From Muribaculaceae bacterium (GTDB taxonomy: Bacteria > Bacteroidota > Bacteroidia > Bacteroidales > Muribaculaceae), in assembly GCA_024400895.1 (NCBI GenBank), contig JAKSMA010000121.1, forward strand, positions 1 to 7,328: 7,328 nt of DNA. Direction: 5' to 3'. The notes under the pieces are model-generated. The model saw only the letters and a program-made list of their open reading frames with translations. It made no database searches and was not told the origin of the DNA. The translations under genes were made by a program, and so were the position numbers. Every line of letters starts with the position of its first letter. The stretch's first letter is position 1. Positions 1 through 5,679 of this stretch are shown piece by piece.

Positions 1-526
1 CGCTGCTAAGATTATCAGCCGCATCAACGGTTTCACATACGTACAAACAGCATTCGACTACTTCACTGGTGAACGTAAGGAAGTTGCTAAGACTCCTTAC
101 AGCGACGGCGACCGCGCAAAGGTTAACTGCTACGGTGCTGACGATGTTCGCGAAGGTGTTGCTATTATGTGGAAAGAAGGCGTTGACGTATCTATCACTG
201 GTAACTCAACCAACCCAACTCGTTTCCAACACCCAGTAGCTGGTACTTACAAGAAGGAACGCACTCTTAAGGGTATGCCTTACTTCAGTGTTGCTTCTGG
301 TGGTGGTACAGGTCGTACACTTCACCCCGACAACATGGCTGCAGGTCCTGCATCTTATGGTATGACCGACACCCTCGGCCGTATGCACTCTGATGCTCAA
401 TTCGCTGGTTCTTCTTCAGTTCCTGCACACGTTGAAATGATGGGCTTCCTCGGCATTGGTAACAACCCTATGGTTGGTTGTACAGTTGCTGTTGCTGTTG
501 ACGTTGCACAAGCTCTCAACAAATAA
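1..526 (+). CDS. C-terminal part of an unrecognised conserved soluble protein (5' end outside window)
   Basis: An open frame enters from the left edge (first full codon at base 2) and ends at TAA 524-526, giving 174 residues with no start in view; the internal ATG at 167 is not the start, because the frame is open and protein-like to the edge. No signal peptide or membrane segment is visible in this part. The sequence is glycine-rich and looks strongly conserved: a GGGTGRTLHPDN stretch, then GPASYGMTDTLGRMHSDAQF, then a hydrophobic C-terminus containing GNNPMVGC and AVAVDVAQAL. Clustered Gly, His, Asp and Asn residues of this sort suggest an enzyme with a nucleotide, phosphate or metal site, but that is inference and I cannot name the family. 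Codon use is narrow (GGT, GCT, AAC, AAG, CGT), like rpsA in this window, pointing to high expression and probably central metabolism. A terminator follows 28 nt after the stop, so this is the last gene of its unit. Confidence is high that it is a real gene and low on function. Confidence 0.85.
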   Translation, partial: AAKIISRINGFTYVQTAFDYFTGERKEVAKTPYSDGDRAKVNCYGADDVREGVAIMWKEGVDVSITGNSTNPTRFQHPVAGTYKKERTLKGMPYFSVASGGGTGRTLHPDNMAAGPASYGMTDTLGRMHSDAQFAGSSSVPAHVEMMGFLGIGNNPMVGCTVAVAVDVAQALNK

Positions 527-554
527 TTAGCACAACATTATTTCTAACATAGTT

Positions 555-590
555 AACTCCCGCCATACTGCTATGACGGGAGTTTTCTAT
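555..590 (+). terminator. Rho-independent terminator after the partial gene
   Basis: Arms 555-566 and 573-584 form a 12-bp stem (AACTCCCGCCAT / ATGACGGGAGTT) with one C-A mismatch and a 6-nt loop, followed by a T-rich tract (TTTTCTATTTT). It lies 28 nt after the stop of the upstream gene. The acyltransferase gene on the opposite strand also ends toward it, with its stop at 614, but the T tract is on the + strand side only. It should therefore work mainly for the + strand gene; any effect on the opposing transcript would be weak. Confidence 0.85.
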
Positions 591-613
591 TTTGTCCAAA
601 CATATAATTTCAA

Positions 614-1792
614 TTAACCCATCAACCACTTCCCCACTTTTGGAATTTTTTGAATAGCAACAGAACATGAAGCCACAATTATATAGGTGACAAGTGCTCC
701 AACAACAATTTGGACAGGTGTAGTCCATAATCCGAACACTCCAGCTTCACCAATGCCCCACAAATCGCGCAATTTTGCAATCACGATAGCAAGAACTACC
801 ATGTGTGAAAGATACATGCCATAACTTGCTTTTGCAACCGGAAGTACGATATGCTGATAAATCCCCCCTGAAGCATTAATCCTTTTGAGCATCACAATCG
901 CCCCAATAGCCATCAATGCTACGCCTAATGTGTCGTACGTGATTGTGGTTTCCCACCACACAGCCACATCAAGTCCACCTTTAGCAGGGAAAGTTCCTCC
1001 TGAATGAGCAAGAATCCTTCTCAGCATTCCGCCACCGGAAATCACGAAACCTGCAAGCCATATCGGGAAACCAACCAACAATGTTTGCTTAACCGACAAT
1101 TGCGGAACAAACCTGCGGAAATACAATCCCAGCAACATAAAACCGATAAATCCGGAGATGTAATAAAAGCTGCCATAGGTGTTCCAACTCGCCTCTCCCC
1201 AAATGGGATAAATTGCTTGTCGAGGGATGCCTGTAGGCCCATAAGTGATTGCAGCGGTTGCATCTGACACATAATCACGAATCAACGGAAGCACCGTGGT
1301 GAGTCCCCAAATGAAAAGGTAGATTTGCAATTCACGTTTTCCCACCTTTTCCGCCCACGGCGACAGCATGGGAATAAGTAGATACACACCAACCAACATA
1401 TACACAAACCACAAGTGGCCTGCAGCATAATTAAAATTCAGAAGAAGAGACTTCAGATTATCTACAGGCTCTCCCCAATACAGTGCATAGAACAACGACC
1501 ACAGCAAGAAAGGGACAACTATTCGCAATGTTCGTTTCTTCAGAAATTCACCAGAAGAATATTTTGTAGGAAACAGAAGGTAACTTGAAGCAATAACGAA
1601 CAATGGCACGCACATTCTAACAGCAGAATCGATAAACGAAGCCCAAAAAGCATCAGATTTGGTCAACACCAAAGCACCATCACCGCCCAAATAGAATGGT
1701 TCTGTGCAGTGAATAAGCATTACCATAAAGCATGCAATCACACGCATCCAGTCAACCCATACTTCCCTATGTGTAATTCTATTCGCTGACAT
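614..1792 (-). CDS. Family 3 membrane acyltransferase (OafA/WecH-like, no SGNH domain)
   Basis: This 392-residue integral membrane protein matches the acyltransferase family 3 fold (Pfam PF01757), which transfers acyl groups, often acetyl, to glycans and other envelope molecules. The N-terminal signature is clear: VDWMRVIACFMVMLIH carries the conserved Arg (residue 17) and His (residue 28). It is followed by PLFVIASSYLL (63-73), a KKRTLRIVVPF block (85-95), GHLWFVYMLVGVYLLIPML (125-143) and, near the end, ASYGMYLSHMVVL (322-334). About ten hydrophobic segments can be counted, roughly at 12-28, 54-74, 88-106, 121-142, 156-172, 205-224, 236-252, 285-302, 315-339 and 358-380, the usual number. 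Length is normal for the single-domain form; the extra SGNH esterase domain of OafA is absent. The start lies 9 nt after the stop of the lipoprotein gene, and a later Met (residue 16) would cut into the Arg motif. No glycosyltransferase or polysaccharide genes adjoin it, so the acceptor (O-antigen, capsule, peptidoglycan or a small molecule) cannot be inferred. Confidence 0.9.
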   Translation of the reverse strand: MSANRITHREVWVDWMRVIACFMVMLIHCTEPFYLGGDGALVLTKSDAFWASFIDSAVRMCVPLFVIASSYLLFPTKYSSGEFLKKRTLRIVVPFLLWSLFYALYWGEPVDNLKSLLLNFNYAAGHLWFVYMLVGVYLLIPMLSPWAEKVGKRELQIYLFIWGLTTVLPLIRDYVSDATAAITYGPTGIPRQAIYPIWGEASWNTYGSFYYISGFIGFMLLGLYFRRFVPQLSVKQTLLVGFPIWLAGFVISGGGMLRRILAHSGGTFPAKGGLDVAVWWETTITYDTLGVALMAIGAIVMLKRINASGGIYQHIVLPVAKASYGMYLSHMVVLAIVIAKLRDLWGIGEAGVFGLWTTPVQIVVGALVTYIIVASCSVAIQKIPKVGKWLMG

Positions 1793-1801
1793 TTCGACAA
1801 T

Positions 1802-2167
1802 TTATTCTAATTCTCTAACAGATATCACCACATCACCATCTTTAGACGGTGAGTATTTAATCTTCACGAGATCGCCTTCTTCCCATGCGTCAATGCTGTC
1901 GCGAGTCAGTTCAGGATAGGCAAAATCGTAAGATTTGCCATCAGCATCTTCCACAAGAATGCTATTCATCGCACCTCCTATCACCACTCCATCAACAGAA
2001 AGTGTATCTTGAGCTTCTACATCGTCTGAATCTTCATCCACTACAGTTTTTACTTTAGTGGAATCCTTTGGAACAGAAGAAGTGCTCGAGGCACCTTCTT
2101 TTTGGCAAGAGACGAAATTTATGGCACAAAATAGCGAAACAATCGCAAAAATTATCTTTTTCATCAT
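1802..2167 (-). CDS. Small predicted lipoprotein, hypothetical
   Basis: This 121-residue protein begins MMKKIIFAIVSLFCAINF, a charged N-terminus followed by a hydrophobic core, then a lipobox-like FVSC with the modifiable Cys at residue 21. It is therefore probably a lipid-anchored envelope protein. Translation could start at either of the two adjacent Met codons (2167 or 2164). After the Cys comes QKEG rather than a run of acidic residues, so the Bacteroidota surface-export signal (acidic residues just after Cys) is not obvious and a periplasmic-facing location is more likely. Residues 26-55 form a Ser/Thr/Asp/Glu-rich linker. Residues 57-121 look like a small beta-rich domain (VDGVVIGGAMNSILVEDADG... 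ending VVISVRELE), perhaps an OB-like barrel, though I do not recognise a named family. It has its own promoter-like sequence and is followed after 9 nt by the acyltransferase gene, so the two are probably co-transcribed. A partnership between the products is only inference from this layout. Confidence 0.8.
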   Translation of the reverse strand: MMKKIIFAIVSLFCAINFVSCQKEGASSTSSVPKDSTKVKTVVDEDSDDVEAQDTLSVDGVVIGGAMNSILVEDADGKSYDFAYPELTRDSIDAWEEGDLVKIKYSPSKDGDVVISVRELE

Positions 2168-2190
2168 ATTTTCATTTTAAAATTTCACTA

Positions 2191-2222
2191 CAAATTTAAC
2201 ACATAATTTTATGCATCACAAA
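2191..2222 (-). promoter_or_regulatory. Bacteroidota-type promoter for the lipoprotein-acyltransferase unit
   Basis: Read on the minus strand, TTTG (2222-2219) is followed after 20 nt by TAAATTTG (2198-2191), matching the phylum's -33 TTTG / -7 TAnnTTTG pattern. Transcription would start near 2184, leaving a leader of about 17 nt before the first ATG (2167). It sits just beyond the rpsA terminator, so the pair need not depend on rpsA read-through. Confidence 0.65.
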
Positions 2223-2229
2223 CTAAACG

Positions 2230-2263
2230 AAAAAAACGTGCATCTCAAAAATGAGATGCACGT
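2230..2263 (-). terminator. Strong Rho-independent terminator of rpsA
   Basis: Perfect 12-bp inverted repeat, arms 2236-2247 and 2252-2263 (ACGTGCATCTCA / TGAGATGCACGT) with a 4-nt loop. On the minus strand it is followed by a run of T from the A tract at 2230-2236. It lies about 40 nt beyond the rpsA stop codon and separates rpsA from the lipoprotein promoter. Confidence 0.93.
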
Positions 2264-2302
2264 CGATTCGGAATCAATTGAATCCTATAGGATAATCAAT
2301 TA

Positions 2303-4078
2303 TTATTCACCTTTTTCGAGTTTTGCCTTGAGAGCAGCAAGTGAACTGATGTCGCCAAGAGTAGTCTTTTCAAGATTGTTAGCTACTGCTGGTTCTTCAG
2401 CTTGAGGCTTAGCAGCCTTCTTTGCCTTGCGAACTTCTGCCTTTTGTTCATCTTCAAAGATGCGGCTGTGGCTGAGGATGATGCGCTTAGCGTCCTTGTT
2501 GAATTCAATTACCTTGAATTCGAGCTTTTCGCCTTGCTTAGCTTGTGAGCCATCTTCCTTTTGGAGGTGCTTAGGAGTTGCAAAACCTTCAACGCCATGA
2601 GGCAAGCTAATTACTGCGCCCTTGTCGAGCATTTCAGCGATTGTACCTTCGTGTACGCTACCTACAGTGTAAACAGTTTCGAACACATCCCAAGGATTGT
2701 CTTCGAGTTGCTTGTGACCGAGGCTCAAGCGACGGTTTTCCTTGTCAATTTCAAGAACTGCAACTTCGATTTCAGCACCAATTTGAGTGAATTCGCTTGG
2801 GTGTTTAATCTTCTTAGTCCAAGAGAGGTCGCTGATGTGGATAAGGCCATCAACACCTTCTTCAAGTTCTACAAATACACCGAAGTTAGTGAAGTTGCGA
2901 ACCTTAGCTGCATGCTTGCTACCAACAGGGTATTTGGTTTCGATAGTTTCCCAAGGATCTTCCTTAAGTTGCTTGATACCGAGCGACATCTTACGTTCTT
3001 CGCGGTCGAGAGTAAGGATTTGTGCTTCCACTTCGTCGCCAACCTTCATGAAGTCTTGAGCGCTACGCAAGTGTTGAGACCAGCTCATTTCGCTTACGTG
3101 GATAAGACCTTCAACACCAGGAGCGATTTCTACGAATGCACCATAGTCGGTCATAACAACTACTTTACCCTTCACGCGGTCACCAACCTTAAGCTCTGCA
3201 TCGAGTGCATCCCATGGGTGTGGCATGAGTTGCTTCAAGCCGAGAGCAATGCGCTTCTTTTCTTCATCGAAGTCAAGAATAACAACATTGAGCTTTTGGT
3301 CAGGTTGAACGATGTCGTTAGGATTGTTAACGCGGCCCCAAGAAAGGTCAGTGATGTGGATAAGACCGTCAACGCCACCCAAGTCGATGAATACACCGTA
3401 AGGAGTGATGTTCTTAACAGTACCTTCAAGTACTTGACCCTTTTCGAGTTTAGCGATAATTTCCTTGCGTTGTTGTTCGAGCTCAGCTTCAATAAGAGCC
3501 TTGTGTGAAACAACCACGTTCTTGAATTCTTGGTTGATCTTTACAACCTTGAATTCCATAGTTTTGTTAACGTAAACATCATAGTCACGGATTGGCTTAA
3601 CGTCGATCTGTGAGCCAGGGAGGAAGGCTTCAATGCCAAATACATCAACAATCATACCACCCTTAGTGCGGCACTTGATGTAACCCTTGATGATTTCGTC
3701 GTTGTCAAGCGCTTGATTAACGCGTTCCCAGCTCTTGCTTGCACGTGCCTTCTTGTGAGAAAGTACGAGTTGGCCTTTGCGGTCTTCTTGATTTTCAACG
3801 TAAACTTCTACAGAGTCGCCTACCTTCAAATCAGGATTGTAACGGAATTCGTTAAATGGAATAATGCCGTCTGACTTAGCACCGATGTTAACCACTACCT
3901 CACGCTTGTTGATTGAGATAACGGTACCTTCAGTTACTTCGTGATCCTTGAAAGAACCAAGAGACATGTCATAGGTTTTTTCCAGTTCTTCTTGAGATTT
4001 CTCTCTTTGAGTTTCGCCTTTTTCAAAGGCTTCCCAGTCGAAATCTTCGATTGGAGAATTTTTTAATTCTTCGCTCAT
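2303..4078 (-). CDS. rpsA: 30S ribosomal protein S1
   Basis: S1 binds single-stranded mRNA and helps load it on the 30S subunit. The 591-residue product has six S1 (OB-fold) domains, roughly at 46-112, 127-193, 214-283, 299-370, 386-457 and 471-540. The typical blocks are visible: YGVFIDLGGVDGLIHITDLSW in domain 3, YGAFVEIAPGVEGLIHVSEMSW in domain 4 and FGVFVELEEGVDGLIHISDLSW in domain 5. Domains 1, 2 and 6 are more divergent, as usual. The acidic N-terminus (residues 1-45, with EDFDWEAFEKGE) and the tail after domain 6, which is Lys/Ala/Glu-rich and ends with LGDISSLAALKAKL, are as I recall them from Bacteroidales S1. Length is normal and no key part is missing. The ATG at 4078 has no Shine-Dalgarno sequence in front, only an A/T-rich leader. 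The gene is monocistronic: its own promoter-like sequence lies upstream and a strong terminator lies downstream. Codon use is narrow, as expected for a very highly expressed gene. Confidence 0.98.
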   Translation of the reverse strand: MSEELKNSPIEDFDWEAFEKGETQREKSQEELEKTYDMSLGSFKDHEVTEGTVISINKREVVVNIGAKSDGIIPFNEFRYNPDLKVGDSVEVYVENQEDRKGQLVLSHKKARASKSWERVNQALDNDEIIKGYIKCRTKGGMIVDVFGIEAFLPGSQIDVKPIRDYDVYVNKTMEFKVVKINQEFKNVVVSHKALIEAELEQQRKEIIAKLEKGQVLEGTVKNITPYGVFIDLGGVDGLIHITDLSWGRVNNPNDIVQPDQKLNVVILDFDEEKKRIALGLKQLMPHPWDALDAELKVGDRVKGKVVVMTDYGAFVEIAPGVEGLIHVSEMSWSQHLRSAQDFMKVGDEVEAQILTLDREERKMSLGIKQLKEDPWETIETKYPVGSKHAAKVRNFTNFGVFVELEEGVDGLIHISDLSWTKKIKHPSEFTQIGAEIEVAVLEIDKENRRLSLGHKQLEDNPWDVFETVYTVGSVHEGTIAEMLDKGAVISLPHGVEGFATPKHLQKEDGSQAKQGEKLEFKVIEFNKDAKRIILSHSRIFEDEQKAEVRKAKKAAKPQAEEPAVANNLEKTTLGDISSLAALKAKLEKGE

Positions 4079-4143
4079 TTTAAATAGTTAATAAATTAGT
4101 TAATTATAACGCTTCACAGATTCGTTCCCGCGAAACGCAAATG

Positions 4144-4174
4144 CAAAATTACACATAATTTTCCAAATATCAAC
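4144..4174 (-). promoter_or_regulatory. Putative rpsA promoter
   Basis: On the minus strand TAATTTTG (4151-4144) matches the -7 consensus TAnnTTTG. A partial -33 element, GTTG (4174-4171), lies 19 nt upstream. The transcript would start near 4138, giving a leader of about 60 nt. The -33 half is weaker than in the other three promoters of this window. Confidence 0.5.
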
Positions 4175-4286
4175 ACTTTTCACAGGCAAAAAACAAATTT
4201 CCCAATAATATTTTACGACAAAAATGACAACAACATAAAATAATGGGTAAAATCCATCTACACATATATAAATATGGACGAAAATA

Positions 4287-4318
4287 TTTGGTTTTTCCGA
4301 TTCAATATATTAACTTTG
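4287..4318 (+). promoter_or_regulatory. Bacteroidota-type promoter of the first exported-protein gene
   Basis: TTTG (4287-4290), a 20-nt spacer, then TAACTTTG (4311-4318) fit the -33/-7 pattern. The start would be near 4324, giving a leader of about 58 nt that is A-rich (AAAACAACTTTTAAAACAAC before the start) and lacks a Shine-Dalgarno sequence. Confidence 0.7.
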
Positions 4319-4381
4319 TGACATCAACTATAAGAATATTTTTTGCTTAACTATATAAAACAACTTTTAAAACAACAAAAA

Positions 4382-5500
4382 ATGAAAAAATTATTACTCT
4401 TAGCTGCTGCTGCAGTGGCTCTCGGTGCTAATGCACAACCAACTTTGACCCAAAACTGGAAGTCAACAGCAAACACCGCCATGACTACTACCGACGTTCG
4501 TCAAGGTGTTGGTTTGAATGGTAAAATCTACATCAACAACAAGGCTGACCAAAAGGTTTACGTAATTGGCCAAAACGGCATGTTAGACCAAACTCTTCCT
4601 GGTGGTCAAAACTGTGGTATCGGTCTCGACCAAGCTGGTCACATCTTTGTTGTGAACTCAGTATTCCCTAACACTTGGGGCACAGACGAAGGTACAATCA
4701 AGGTTTACGATCCTGCAAATCCTGAAGAAGTAACAAACCTCGGCTTCGCTGAAGAATGTGTAGCAATGGGCCGTGTTGACTATGTAGGTTTCGCAAAGGG
4801 TGACCTCACAGGTGACGGTGAACTCCTTCTCGTTGGTGGTTCAAGCACTGGTATCAGCAAGCTCGTTGTTGCTGACGGTGAAGTTAGTGAAGACGATTCT
4901 TATGTAGCTACTTGCGACGGTCTTACTTACGCTAACTTGGTAGTTGTTAAGCCTTACATGGATGGCAATGACGAAAAGTATCTCTATGTAGCTCGCAACG
5001 CTGCTCCTGCTATTATCGTAGCTGACGGTGACAACTTTGCTGTTGAAAAAACTATGGCTTGGGAAAACAAGGGTGCTTCTAACGGTGCTGACATCTTTGA
5101 ACTTGGTGGCAAGAAATATGTTGTTTACCCAACTCTCCCTAACTACACCGATGGTTTCGCAATTGCTTGCCTCGATGATGAACCTGTAGTTATTGACGAT
5201 AAAGGTAACAAGGGATTAGCAGCTCTCGTAACTAAGGCTCCTGAATTCCAAGCTAATCCTAACGGTGTTCAAGCTAACTGGCTCAATGCAGAAGTTATTA
5301 GCGAAACTGAAGCTGTTATCTATCAATATGTTCCTGGTGGCTACTGCGAAGCTTACACTTTCGCTCTCCCATCTGAACCTACAGGTGTTAACGATGTAAC
5401 TGCTAAGGAAGCCAAGGTTCGCAAGGTTGTTGAAAACGGTCAAGTTTACATCATCAACGGTGAAGCTAAGTACAACGTAATGGGTGCTCAAGTTAAATAA
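4382..5500 (+). CDS. Exported beta-propeller-like protein with conserved C-terminal tail, unknown function
   Basis: The chosen start is the ATG at 4382, because it begins a textbook signal peptide (MKKLLLLAAAAVALGANA, cleaved before Gln19). An in-frame TTG at 4343 would add 13 residues in front and spoil it. The product is 372 residues. The mature part has repeating beta-strand units of beta-propeller style: GLNGKIYINNKADQKVYVI (45-63), GLDQAGHIFVVNSVF (81-95) with TIKVYDPANP (105-114), ELLLVGGSSTGISKLVVADG (147-166) and KYLYVARNAAPAIIVADG (199-216). DLTGDGELLL (141-150) resembles a Ca-binding FG-GAP/VCBS-type loop. No catalytic motif is visible, so a binding or structural role is likelier than an enzyme. 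The last ~28 residues (ENGQVYIINGE, then KYNVMGAQVK) closely match the end of the next gene's product. Promoter and terminator are its own. Codon use suggests strong expression. A propeller fold is inferred, and I cannot name the family. Confidence 0.88.
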   Translation: MKKLLLLAAAAVALGANAQPTLTQNWKSTANTAMTTTDVRQGVGLNGKIYINNKADQKVYVIGQNGMLDQTLPGGQNCGIGLDQAGHIFVVNSVFPNTWGTDEGTIKVYDPANPEEVTNLGFAEECVAMGRVDYVGFAKGDLTGDGELLLVGGSSTGISKLVVADGEVSEDDSYVATCDGLTYANLVVVKPYMDGNDEKYLYVARNAAPAIIVADGDNFAVEKTMAWENKGASNGADIFELGGKKYVVYPTLPNYTDGFAIACLDDEPVVIDDKGNKGLAALVTKAPEFQANPNGVQANWLNAEVISETEAVIYQYVPGGYCEAYTFALPSEPTGVNDVTAKEAKVRKVVENGQVYIINGEAKYNVMGAQVK

Positions 5501-5524
5501 TCCATCCTTACATACAAATCTATA

Positions 5525-5555
5525 AAAGTCGTCTCGTATGAGGCGACTTTTTTTT
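5525..5555 (+). terminator. Rho-independent terminator after the first exported-protein gene
   Basis: Arms 5525-5535 (AAAGTCGTCTC) and 5540-5550 (GAGGCGACTTT) form an 11-bp stem with one G-T wobble and loop GTAT. An uninterrupted T run continues to 5555. It lies 24 nt after the stop and makes the two exported-protein genes separate transcription units. Confidence 0.93.
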
Positions 5556-5586
5556 ACACTACAATCCTAATTTTCTTGCAATTAAT

Positions 5587-5617
5587 TTTGAAAATGTTAT
5601 TTATTGGATTATCTTTG
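5587..5617 (+). promoter_or_regulatory. Bacteroidota-type promoter of the second exported-protein gene
   Basis: TTTG (5587-5590), a 19-nt spacer and TATCTTTG (5610-5617) give the best match to the -33/-7 pattern in the window. The start would be near 5623, with an A/T-rich leader of about 57 nt and no Shine-Dalgarno sequence before the ATG at 5680. Confidence 0.75.
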
Positions 5618-5679
5618 CGATACTAAATATACTATAATACACATATATTATATTATTAACTAATTAATCAAACAATTCA

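Larger units (their letters stand above)
4079..4381. other. Divergent intergenic region between rpsA and the first exported-protein gene
   Basis: About 300 very A/T-rich bases separate two genes that point away from each other. It holds a promoter-like sequence for each direction (4144-4174 minus, 4287-4318 plus), two direct copies of TAGTTAAT 12 bp apart (4085-4092 and 4097-4104) in the rpsA leader, and a small imperfect hairpin around 4124-4138 (CGTTCCCGCGAAACG) that would lie at the 5' end of the rpsA transcript. No ORF with protein-like character, tRNA or convincing structured RNA was seen. The middle, about 4175-4286, holds nothing I can assign. Confidence 0.7.

Noticed and set aside
206..400. 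Minus-strand open frame within the partial gene, with several Cys residues
   Set aside because: The frame of the partial gene is clearly coding. The Cys/Thr-rich product is what antisense reading of Gly/Ala-rich codons gives.
1004..1267. Open frame on the + strand inside the acyltransferase gene
   Set aside because: It is antisense to a well-supported membrane protein gene, is low in protein-like character and has no promoter.
2697..3416. Internal repeats in rpsA considered as a repeat array
   Set aside because: The similarity comes from the repeated S1 domains of the protein, not from a DNA repeat or CRISPR array.
2561..3508. 315-codon open frame on the + strand opposite rpsA
   Set aside because: It lies wholly antisense to the certain rpsA gene. 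Its translation has no domain or signal features and mirrors the S1 repeats; long shadow frames are common opposite genes with narrow codon use.
4343..4381. Upstream TTG start extending the first exported protein by 13 residues
   Set aside because: The extension would put polar and charged residues before a complete signal peptide, and ATG at 4382 gives the standard MKK start.
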